A DNA stretch of 64,000 nucleotides from DATFVA01 sp963711455. Lineage in GTDB: Bacteria; Bacteroidota; Ignavibacteria; Ignavibacteriales; Ignavibacteriaceae. This document shows, piece by piece, positions 17,383 to 24,007 of this stretch. A program made the position numbers and the translations under genes. Position 1 is the first letter of the stretch. Each line of letters begins with the position of its first letter. The notes under the pieces were generated by a model. The model ran no database searches, had not been told where the DNA came from, and saw nothing but the letters and a program-made list of their open reading frames with translations. The stretch covers positions 248,001 to 312,000 of the forward strand of contig CAVQEH010000010.1 of assembly GCA_963711455.1 (NCBI GenBank). The letters run 5' to 3'.

Positions 17383-18408
17383 ATGACAAAATTATTGAAA
17401 AATTTATTTATCAGTTCAATTGTACTGATCTTGCTTACACAAGGCTGTAAAAAACAAAACCAGGAAAAAGTTTTACAACCTGAACCTGTTCAGGTGACAA
17501 AGGTTGAGAGGAAATCAATTACCGAAAAGAAAACTTATTCAGGAACCCTTGAAGGTGTTGAACAGGCTTCAATTGTTTCGAAGATTGCCGAGAGAATAAC
17601 CGATATAAAAGTTCAGGTAAACAGTTATGTTAAAAAAGGTGATGTGCTTATTCAACTGGATCGTTCCGGTGCCACATCAAACTTTCTGCAGGCTCAGGCT
17701 AATTTTGAAAACACAAGCAAAAATTATGACAGGATGAAAGCACTGTACAATGACGGTGCTATTTCGCAGCAGCAGCTTGACCAGGTACAGACAGCTTATG
17801 ATGTTGCAAAAGCAAATTTTGATGCTTCAAAAAGCACTGTTGATCTTGAAAGCCCTATTAATGGGATGGTGACTGATCTTAATGTAAATGTCGGGGATTG
17901 GGTTACACCGGGAATGCAGCTCGCTACTGTTGCAAATATTCAACAAATGATTATAAAGTTTTATGTGACGGAAGCGGAAGTTGCTAATATTAATGTTAAT
18001 GAAACAGTGAGCATTTACTCTGAATTCAATAAGGAAAAAAAGGTAACCGGCAGAATATCCGAGATATCACGTTCTGCATCCTCTGATGCGAGATCCTTCC
18101 AGGTAAAAGCAAAATTTAATAATACAAAAAACGGCTGGTATAAGCCCGGTATGTTTGTAAATGTTGATGTGACACTTGCTTCTCAGAAAGATGTAATTAT
18201 CATTCCGACGGAAGCTGTGGTTTATGCAAACGATAAAAATATTGTGTTTAAAGTTGTTAATAAAATGGCGATCCCGGTTGATGTAAAAGTAGGGTTAAGT
18301 AATGAAAATGTTACCGAAATTACCGATGGGCTAAAAGAAGGTGAAACCATTGTCACTGAAGGAATGAATAACCTTTCAGATAGTACTGAAGTTTCAATTA
18401 TAAAATAA
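17383..18408 (+). CDS. RND efflux periplasmic adaptor lipoprotein
   Basis: A 341-residue membrane fusion protein. I choose ATG 17383 (MTKLLKNLFISS) because TAGGAGA lies 10-16 bases upstream and the start yields a lipoprotein signal with Cys22 (LLTQGC); the longer frame from 17320 overlaps the tolC-like gene. The order is lipoyl half, helical hairpin (SKNYDRMKALYNDGAISQQQ), second lipoyl half (DLESPINGMVTDLNVNVGDW) and beta-barrel. It bridges the inner-membrane pump and the outer-membrane channel. Confidence 0.92.
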   Translation: MTKLLKNLFISSIVLILLTQGCKKQNQEKVLQPEPVQVTKVERKSITEKKTYSGTLEGVEQASIVSKIAERITDIKVQVNSYVKKGDVLIQLDRSGATSNFLQAQANFENTSKNYDRMKALYNDGAISQQQLDQVQTAYDVAKANFDASKSTVDLESPINGMVTDLNVNVGDWVTPGMQLATVANIQQMIIKFYVTEAEVANINVNETVSIYSEFNKEKKVTGRISEISRSASSDARSFQVKAKFNNTKNGWYKPGMFVNVDVTLASQKDVIIIPTEAVVYANDKNIVFKVVNKMAIPVDVKVGLSNENVTEITDGLKEGETIVTEGMNNLSDSTEVSIIK

Positions 18409-18428
18409 AATTGTAAAACAGGATTTAA

Positions 18429-21400
18429 ATGAAATTAGCAGATGTATCGATAAAGAGACCGGTCTTTACTACCATGATAATCATGGCTATTCTGGTGCTC
18501 GGATTATTTTCTTTCATAAAGTTGAATGTTGATCTGTTCCCCAATGTTGATATTCCTTATGTAACTATTACAACAGTTCTTTCCGGTGCCGGTCCCGAAC
18601 AGGTTGAATCCGATGTAACAAAAATTATTGAAGATGCTGTTAACCCTATTGCCGGCGTTGATCATATCTCTTCGACTTCGCAGGAAGGTGTTTCAATTGT
18701 AACAATACAGTTTAAGCTTGAAGTACAGGGAGAAGTTGCTTCACAGGAAGTAAGGGAAAAAGTTGCAGCAGTCAGATCCCAGCTTCCCGATGATGTTAAA
18801 GAACCTGTAATACAAAGATTTGATCCCTCAAGTCAACCTATATTAACTCTAACAATATCCGGGCAGAGAACTGAAAAAGAACTGACTACATATACAAAAG
18901 ATGTTATACAAAAAAGACTTGAAAATATTCCGGGCGTTGGGTCTGTTACACTTGTCGGCGGTGCTGAAAGGGAGATACTCGTTGCCGTTGATGCCGAAAG
19001 GCTTCATGCTTATGATTTGTCCATACAGGATGTAATCCAGAGCGTAGCAAATGCAAATGTCGAAATTCCCGGTGGAACAATAAAGAATGGAGAAAGCCAG
19101 CTTACACTAAGAACGATGGGAAAGCTTACAAAAGTTTCACAATTTAAAAATGTAATCGTGTCTTCTCCCGGCGGACAGAATATTTATCTTTCGGATATTG
19201 CATCGGTTAAAGATACTACAGAAGAAAAAACAAGCATTACAAGACTTAATGGAAAGCTTGCAGTTGGTCTTGATATAAGAAAACAATCCGGCAGCAATAC
19301 CGTTCAGGTTGCAGAAAGTGTTAAGAAACAAATTGAGCTGCTCAGGAATGAGATTCCAAAAGATTTCAACATAACGGTTGCACGTGATAATAGCGAGTTC
19401 ATTAAAAGCTCTATTAATGATGTGCTTTTCGATTTGCTTTATGGAGCAATTCTGGCAGTCATAGTTATTTATTTTTTCCTTGCGAACCTTCGTGCTACAA
19501 TAATCAGTGCTTTTGCATTACCAACTTCAATTATCGGCAGCTTTATTTTAATGAATGCCCTGGGTTTTACATTGAACGTGATGTCTCTGCTTGCCCTGTC
19601 TCTTGCTGTAGGATTGTTAATTGATGATGCAATTGTAGTTATAGAAAATATTTACAGGCATATGTCTGAAGGCGAATCTCCCCTTGAAGCTGCAAAATCA
19701 GCCACAGAAGAAATCGGTCTGGCGGTAATGGCAGTAACTCTTACCCTGGTTGCTGTATTTGTTCCGGTTGCTTTTATGCCGGGAATTGTGGGCAGGTTTT
19801 TTTATGAGTTCGGAATGACCGTTACAATTGCTGTGCTTATTTCTTTATTTGTTGCATTCAGCTTAACGCCTATGCTTTCTTCAAGATGGCTTAAGAGAGA
19901 AGATGAAAGTCTATCAAAAGAAGGAAACATAATTGAAAAAACGCTTTTCTATTTTAATCATTTTTTTGAATGGTTAAGCGGGAAATACAGAAAAGCATTA
20001 AACTGGTCTTTGGGTCACAGGAAAACAATTGTATTCGGTTCTATCGCTGTTTTTATATTCAGTTTTTTCCTTATGGGATTTTTAGGTTCTGAATTTTTTC
20101 CGAGCCAGGACCAGGGGGAATTTACAATAACAATTGATGCCGCCCCGGGAAGTTCACTTGAAAAAACAAATGAGATTGCAAAACAAATTGAATCTATGGT
20201 TGAAAATAAACCTGGGGTTGTTAATGTGCTTACAACAATTGGTGCAGGAAATGATCCGGTAAATAAGGGTAGTATTCTTGTTAAGCTTGTAAGCAAAAAA
20301 GATAGAAATTACAGTGTATTTGATTTTATGGATGAACTGAGAAGTAAAACTCATATCCCATCTGCAAATATTAGCTTTGGTATTCAGAATGGACCGGGAA
20401 GCGGACAAAAGCCAGTTATGTTTAGTATCCGCGGAGAAGATCTAACTCTTCTGAATAATTATGCTGAAAAAGTAAAGCGTATTGTTGAAACAACTCCCGG
20501 CGCTGTAGATGTTGAAAGCTCTCTCGAAAATTCCAAACCCGAAGTGAGAGTAACTATTGAAAGACAAAAAGCGTCTGCAGTTGGTGTTGATCCTACTTCA
20601 ATTGCAACTGCATTAAGAGCTATGGTTGATGGTGTAGATGCGACTAAATTCCAGGAGGGTGGAGAGCAGTATAACGTTCGGGTTAAAGTTAAAGAGAATG
20701 ACAGGAACACTATAGGCGGAGTTGCTAATCTTACAATAAAAAGTAAAAATAAAAGTAAAACGGGTAAAACTATTTTAATTCCACTCGATGCCGTGGCATT
20801 TCTTAATAGAGGAACAGGACCATCTAAAATTAACCGTTATGACAGGCAGCGTGAAATAAGAATTGAAGCTGATCTTGCCGGCGGCGCTTTATTGGGGGAA
20901 GTTCTTTCAAATGCGCAAAAAAGGATAAGTAAAATCAGTACGGCACCGGGCTACAAAATTGAAGTAACCGGAAGCGGTCAGCAGCAGGCTGAATCATTCG
21001 GCAATATATTACTTTCTCTTGCACTGGCAATTATTTTTGTCTATCTCGTACTCGCTTCGCAGTTTGAAAGTACTGTGTATCCTTTTTCAATTATGCTGTC
21101 ACTCCCGATGGCAATTATCGGGGCAGTTATCGCACTCCTGGTTTTCGGAAGCTCAATGTCTGTTATGTCAATGATTGGAATTATTATGTTAATGGGGCTT
21201 GTAACTAAAAATGGAATCCTGCTGGTGGATTATATAAATGTGCTGCGGGGAAGAGGTATGGAACGATGGGATGCAACACTGCAGGCAGGGCAAACAAGGT
21301 TAAGACCAATATTGATGACTACATTTGCAATGATTTTCGGAATGATACCGGTTGCTTTCTCTTTTGGTGAAGGCTCTGAATTCCGGTCACCAATGGGACA

Positions 21401-21578
21401 GGCGGTTATCGGAGGGCTTATTACTTCAACATTATTAACATTATTTATTGTCCCGGTAGTTTATACGATTTTTGATGATATATCGATTGTAAAATTCTTT
21501 AAAAGAATTTTTGGAAAATCATCATTTAAAATGAAAAAAAAGATTTCTGAATTCCCGGCTTCGGAGGCAAACAAATGA
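18429..21578 (+). CDS. RND family efflux pump (AcrB/HAE1 type)
   Basis: A 1049-residue proton-driven inner-membrane transporter of the hydrophobe/amphiphile efflux family. It has 12 TM segments in two halves with large periplasmic loops, an N-terminal start (IKRPVFTTMI) typical of AcrB-type pumps and the paired aspartates in TM4 (LLIDDAIVVIENI) that carry protons. The start lies 20 bases after the adaptor; the stop overlaps the next gene by 4 bases. The substrate range cannot be inferred. Confidence 0.94.
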   Translation: MKLADVSIKRPVFTTMIIMAILVLGLFSFIKLNVDLFPNVDIPYVTITTVLSGAGPEQVESDVTKIIEDAVNPIAGVDHISSTSQEGVSIVTIQFKLEVQGEVASQEVREKVAAVRSQLPDDVKEPVIQRFDPSSQPILTLTISGQRTEKELTTYTKDVIQKRLENIPGVGSVTLVGGAEREILVAVDAERLHAYDLSIQDVIQSVANANVEIPGGTIKNGESQLTLRTMGKLTKVSQFKNVIVSSPGGQNIYLSDIASVKDTTEEKTSITRLNGKLAVGLDIRKQSGSNTVQVAESVKKQIELLRNEIPKDFNITVARDNSEFIKSSINDVLFDLLYGAILAVIVIYFFLANLRATIISAFALPTSIIGSFILMNALGFTLNVMSLLALSLAVGLLIDDAIVVIENIYRHMSEGESPLEAAKSATEEIGLAVMAVTLTLVAVFVPVAFMPGIVGRFFYEFGMTVTIAVLISLFVAFSLTPMLSSRWLKREDESLSKEGNIIEKTLFYFNHFFEWLSGKYRKALNWSLGHRKTIVFGSIAVFIFSFFLMGFLGSEFFPSQDQGEFTITIDAAPGSSLEKTNEIAKQIESMVENKPGVVNVLTTIGAGNDPVNKGSILVKLVSKKDRNYSVFDFMDELRSKTHIPSANISFGIQNGPGSGQKPVMFSIRGEDLTLLNNYAEKVKRIVETTPGAVDVESSLENSKPEVRVTIERQKASAVGVDPTSIATALRAMVDGVDATKFQEGGEQYNVRVKVKENDRNTIGGVANLTIKSKNKSKTGKTILIPLDAVAFLNRGTGPSKINRYDRQREIRIEADLAGGALLGEVLSNAQKRISKISTAPGYKIEVTGSGQQQAESFGNILLSLALAIIFVYLVLASQFESTVYPFSIMLSLPMAIIGAVIALLVFGSSMSVMSMIGIIMLMGLVTKNGILLVDYINVLRGRGMERWDATLQAGQTRLRPILMTTFAMIFGMIPVAFSFGEGSEFRSPMGQAVIGGLITSTLLTLFIVPVVYTIFDDISIVKFFKRIFGKSSFKMKKKISEFPASEANK

Positions 21579-21874
21579 AAATAGCTTTTTTAGTTTATCA
21601 CGATGTGCTTGATGACAGGATAATTGATTTTCTTGAAGAGCTTAAAATTGATTCATATGTCAAATGGGAAAATGTCCTTGGAAAAAGTCATAATGCAATG
21701 GCACATCTTGGCACACGAACATTTCCCGGTCACGATTCCGTCAGGTTAATTCCTTTTGAAAACGAAGAAAATCTGAATCAACTAATACCTGCAATACAGA
21801 ATTTTAATAAACAGGTTACAAAGAAAGACGATGAAATCAGGCTCTACCTGATGCCTCTTGAGAGGGTTGTTTAA
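21575..21874 (+). CDS. PG0541-type PII-like protein associated with RND pump
   Basis: A 99-residue protein resembling the small PII-fold proteins (PG0541 type) that follow RND pump genes in Bacteroidota. The visible core is KIAFLVYHDVLDDRIIDFLEEL, here split as MKIAFLVYHDVLD, a glycine-centred loop and the end EIRLYLMPLERVV. The start overlaps the pump stop (ATGA), so it is translated with it. It probably modulates the pump, but no mechanism is known to me. Confidence 0.75.
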   Translation: MKIAFLVYHDVLDDRIIDFLEELKIDSYVKWENVLGKSHNAMAHLGTRTFPGHDSVRLIPFENEENLNQLIPAIQNFNKQVTKKDDEIRLYLMPLERVV

Positions 21875-21953
21875 AAGTTTCGTTTAGATATTTTGATTCT
21901 GATTTTGTAAGTTCCCTTTAAGAGGATTTATAAAATTCTGAAAGGAATAATAA

Positions 21954-22325
21954 ATGAAAGCAATTAGGTATTTTGTCCTGATTATTGCCATTGGTTTGGG
22001 GTTATACCTGTATCTTCATAAAGATGAAAACTTCAAGGTTAAAGATCATATAATTGTTTCACAGGCATCAGGAATGGATTTTGATGCACCATCAGTTACA
22101 GCACCACCTAAGTTTGCAGTAATAAATGGAACAATTACAAACATAAGTGAAAAGAATTTTAATGACGTTGAGGTAGTTTATCAATCAGGCCGGGATACTA
22201 TTAAAGCTTTTATAGGCACTCTTCAAAAAGGGCAGTCATCTGAATTCCAGACAAACAGGATGATGGTTAGAACAAACAGACCGGATTACAAACTAATTGA
22301 TATTTTATTTAAAGAAGTTAAATAA
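21954..22325 (+). CDS. membrane-anchored protein of unknown function
   Basis: 123 residues: one N-terminal TM or uncleaved signal (residues 4-22, IRYFVLIIAIGLGLYLYL) and a beta-rich domain with the pattern AVINGTITNISEKNFNDVEVVY, like the FxLYD-type domains of secreted Bacteroidota proteins. A GAAAGGAATAATAA tract precedes ATG 21954. It is co-directional with the efflux operon after an 79-base gap. No function is recognised. Confidence 0.7.
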   Translation: MKAIRYFVLIIAIGLGLYLYLHKDENFKVKDHIIVSQASGMDFDAPSVTAPPKFAVINGTITNISEKNFNDVEVVYQSGRDTIKAFIGTLQKGQSSEFQTNRMMVRTNRPDYKLIDILFKEVK

Positions 22326-22342
22326 AATTAATCACGGACTTT

Positions 22343-22600
22343 CTAGGTGGCAATATCTTCAACCTGTCCATCCTTAAATGGGAAATCAAAATAGAAATGA
22401 TTCTCATCTTCTTTAACAACTTTATCTTTCGGAATGAAATATTTTTCAATTGAATCATTATTCTTATAAAAAAAATAAAGACCATCTTCAAATAATCTTT
22501 TCGGTAGTCTAATCTTTTTATGGCTTACAAGATAAGCCATATCAATCATAATTTTTCTTGTAATGCTGCTCGAATCTTTCCTTAAATAAACTGGTTTCAT
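22343..22600 (-). CDS. hypothetical protein, 85 residues
   Basis: A small charged, aromatic-rich protein (MKPVYLRKDSSSITRKIM at the start; HFYFDFPFKDG near the end) with no signal peptide or membrane segment. It converges with the preceding gene, 17 bases apart. No family is recognised; even charge distribution and length make it a plausible real gene. Confidence 0.6.
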   Translation of the reverse strand: MKPVYLRKDSSSITRKIMIDMAYLVSHKKIRLPKRLFEDGLYFFYKNNDSIEKYFIPKDKVVKEDENHFYFDFPFKDGQVEDIAT

Positions 22601-22683
22601 ATTTACTTTAAAAAATTTTTATGCAAATTTAATGAAAATAATATTACTAACCAGTAAAGATCAATCGCCAGTGTAAGCAGGAA

Positions 22684-22959
22684 TCATTTTTCCGCATTAT
22701 GCTCTTCGGGTAAGCTTAATTCAACAAGCTGAGAGGATACACCCGGGATGAGTGAAACTTTTCTTGCGATTTCCTTTTTTTGTTCCTCTTTTCCAACCAA
22801 TTCAAGTATAAGCAGACCATGATCGGTACAATTCTCAAGTACGCCGTCATGTATTCCCAGCCTTGTTTTAATATTACATCCCCAGGCGGTTAATATTTGT
22901 TGTACTTTTACTGCGGATTTTTTCCTGTTACCGATAAGAATTATAAGTATGGTTTTCAT
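22684..22959 (-). CDS. TM1266-like ACT-fold protein (putative iron-only hydrogenase system regulator)
   Basis: 91 residues from ATG 22959, which has GGGGAGA 6-12 bases upstream; a longer frame from 23046 would read through a terminator hairpin. The pattern RKKSAVKVQQILTAWGCNIK followed by LGIHDG and a C-terminal LIPGVSSQLVEL matches the small ferredoxin-like ACT family of TM1266, annotated as hydrogenase-system regulators. No hydrogenase gene is present in this window, so the partner is unknown. Confidence 0.7.
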   Translation of the reverse strand: MKTILIILIGNRKKSAVKVQQILTAWGCNIKTRLGIHDGVLENCTDHGLLILELVGKEEQKKEIARKVSLIPGVSSQLVELSLPEEHNAEK

Positions 22960-23020
22960 ATTTTCTCCCCGGTAAATAATTGATGTGAATCTAGGGTGTA
23001 AAAATATAAAAAAGGAAAAT

Positions 23021-23043
23021 AAAAATCCGTTCATATCGAACGG
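23021..23043 (-). terminator. duplicated copy of the tRNA-Val terminator
   Basis: CCGTTC/GAACGG arms (23027-23032 and 23038-23043) with a 5-base loop; on the minus strand a T-tract follows. It is a near copy of the terminator behind the intact tRNA-Val (23467-23486) and stands at the same distance from the broken tRNA copy as the original does from its tRNA. Confidence 0.65.
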
Positions 23044-23054
23044 CAATTATTGTT

Positions 23055-23172
23055 TGGTGGGGGCTGAAGGAGTCTTCCGAAGGAATGCCTTCGCAGAACC
23101 TCCGACCCTCCCGACTTTGTCGGGATGCTCTAAACCAATCCGTCCCAACCTGTCGGGACTGAACTATACCCA
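23055..23172 (-). pseudogene. remodelled tRNA-Val copy with three palindromic modules
   Basis: Aligned with the intact tRNA-Val, the copy keeps the acceptor 3' strand with CCA, parts of the T arm, the variable region and much of the D arm. Three changes are sharp. A 22-base palindrome (23075-23096) sits in the T loop. The 14-base anticodon hairpin is replaced by a 14-base hairpin CCGACTTTGTCGGG (23111-23124). A 21-base module (23139-23159) lies in the D loop. The 5' acceptor strand is eroded. It cannot serve as a tRNA. It lies directly behind the GIY-YIG gene. Confidence 0.75.
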
Positions 23173-23185
23173 ATATGAAAAAATA

Positions 23186-23458
23186 TTATTTTTTCTTCTT
23201 CATATTGTTTAATAGATTCTTTAAATATTCAATTGCTTTTTGAGGATTCTTTAATTTCTTTAGGTATGATTCTAATCTTACAGCCTCAGCTCTGGATGTG
23301 ATCTCATAAGTAATCATTAGTTCCCAGGGACCTTTTCCTTTAGTATATTTATTCCGGTTACTGTTATGCCTTACTAACCTGTCACTCAGATCATTAGTCT
23401 GACCAATATAATGCTTTCCTTTTATGGATCTAATTATGTATACAAAGTATGTTTCCAT
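23186..23458 (-). CDS. GIY-YIG nuclease (UPF0213-like), next to tRNA-Val
   Basis: A 90-residue single-domain GIY-YIG protein: YFVYIIRS (GIY strand), KHYIGQTNDLSDRLVRHN (YIG strand and catalytic-type arginine) and a later conserved EAVRLESYLKKLK with the metal-binding glutamate position. I start it at ATG 23458 (METYFVYI). That ATG directly follows the U-tract of the tRNA-Val terminator and has no ribosome site, so it may be poorly expressed or depend on read-through. It lies between the intact tRNA-Val and a broken copy of the same tRNA plus terminator. Confidence 0.85.
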   Translation of the reverse strand: METYFVYIIRSIKGKHYIGQTNDLSDRLVRHNSNRNKYTKGKGPWELMITYEITSRAEAVRLESYLKKLKNPQKAIEYLKNLLNNMKKKK

Positions 23459-23486
23459 AAAAAAAAGCCGTTCATAAAGGAACGGC
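23459..23486 (-). terminator. terminator of tRNA-Val
   Basis: On the minus strand GCCGTTC (23486-23480) pairs with GAACGGC (23473-23467) and is followed by eight T residues up to the start codon of the GIY-YIG gene. It lies 12 bases after the tRNA CCA end. Confidence 0.8.
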
Positions 23487-23497
23487 AATTTAGTAAT

Positions 23498-23575
23498 TGG
23501 TGGGGGCTGAAGGAGTCGAACCTCCGACCCTCTGCTTGTAAGGCAGATGCTCTAAACCAACTGAGCTAAGCCCCC
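23498..23575 (-). tRNA. tRNA-Val (anticodon TAC)
   Basis: Complete cloverleaf on the minus strand. The acceptor GGGGGCT pairs with AGCCCCC, CCA is encoded, the D arm reads AGCTCAGTTGG, the anticodon loop is CTTACAA with anticodon TAC, and the T arm contains GGTTCGACTCC. It is the intact partner of the two broken Val copies on either side. Confidence 0.95.
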
Positions 23576-23598
23576 ATAATAAAAATATATAAAAAGAA

Positions 23599-23692
23599 CT
23601 TGCTTGTGGGCAAATGCTCTAAACCAATCCGTCCCAACCTTGTTGAAACGAGACCTCGTTCGCTGAAAGCGAACGGGCTGAGCTAAGCCCCC
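23599..23692 (-). pseudogene. tRNA-Val 5' half with a 50-base insertion in the D loop
   Basis: Read on the minus strand the copy has the 5' acceptor strand GGGGGCT, the D-arm start up to CTCAG, a 50-base insert (23677-23628), then TTGGTTTAGAGCAT and a drifted anticodon arm with loop CCACAA. The variable region, T arm and 3' acceptor strand are missing. It lies directly upstream of the intact tRNA-Val, 23 bases away. Confidence 0.75.
23628..23677. repeat. 50-base double-hairpin module in the D loop of the Val copy
   Basis: The module starts TCCGTCCCAACCTTG and ends GTTCGCTGAAAGCGAACGGG. The second half is a perfect hairpin (GTTCGCT/AGCGAAC). A module of the same length and about 70% identity sits at the same D-loop position in the Gly copy (23883-23932), and its first half recurs at 23139-23159. 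Confidence 0.75.
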
Positions 23693-23774
23693 GAAAATTT
23701 TATAAGAACTATCAAAAATTGAGGTTCAAATATCAGATAAATTTTATAATTATCCAAGTGATGAAATCTTTTAG

Positions 23775-23846
23775 AGCGGCAGACGGGACTTGAACCCGCG
23801 ACGTCCAGCTTGGGAAGCTGACATTCTACCACTGAATTACTGCCGC
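23775..23846 (-). tRNA. tRNA-Gly (anticodon CCC)
   Basis: Complete cloverleaf on the minus strand: acceptor GCGGCAG/CTGCCGC, D arm TTCAGTGG, anticodon stem TCAGC/GCTGG with loop TTCCCAA (anticodon CCC), T arm GGGTTCAAGTCCC. CCA is not encoded. It lies upstream of tRNA-Val and just downstream of its own broken 5' half. Confidence 0.93.
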
Positions 23847-23859
23847 ATTCTATTACCAA

Positions 23860-23947
23860 TTGGGGAGCTGGCACTCTCCGCATCCGTCCCAACTTTGGCG
23901 GGACGAGATATAGTTCACTAAAAATGAACGGGCTGAGTTACAATCGC
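23860..23947 (-). pseudogene. tRNA-Gly 5' half with a 50-base insertion in the D loop
   Basis: On the minus strand the copy begins GCGATTGTAACTCAG, drifted from the intact GCGGCAGTAATTCAG. A 50-base module (23932-23883) follows, then TGCGGAGAGTGCCAGCTCCCC, a drifted D-arm end and anticodon 5' part, written here in full at 21 bases only in outline. The T arm and 3' half are missing. The intact tRNA-Gly follows 13 bases later, the same arrangement as for tRNA-Val. Confidence 0.65.
23883..23932. repeat. 50-base double-hairpin module in the D loop of the Gly copy
   Basis: Two hairpins: GTCCC...GGGAC (first half) and GTTCACTAAAAATGAAC (second half), starting TCCG and ending ACGGG exactly as in the module at 23628-23677. 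Length is the same, 50 bases. The insertion point is again just after the CTCAG/TTCAG of the D arm. Confidence 0.75.
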
Positions 23948-24007
23948 AAATTATTTTAAAAGAACTCACCTGAAATTAACTCCCTGATCTGTCTTATTCA
24001 AGATTAA

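Noticed and set aside
22960..23046. 29-residue N-terminal extension of the TM1266-like protein
   Set aside because: The extension is encoded by the terminator copy and AT-rich spacer; the inner ATG at 22959 has a good ribosome site and fits the family length.
22985..23212. Frames of 60-75 residues over the broken tRNA copy at 23.1 kb
   Set aside because: They read through the palindromic inserts and terminator copy; there is no family likeness or ribosome site.
23683..23892. 69-residue minus-strand frame covering tRNA-Gly
   Set aside because: Its sequence (ECGSNSVVECQLPKLDVAGS) is translated tRNA-Gly and the broken copy, not a protein gene.
23500..23950. CRISPR-like array of repeated palindromes at the tRNA cluster
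   Set aside because: The repeated units are tRNA parts and two 50-base inserts, irregularly spaced, with no uniform repeats, spacers or cas genes.
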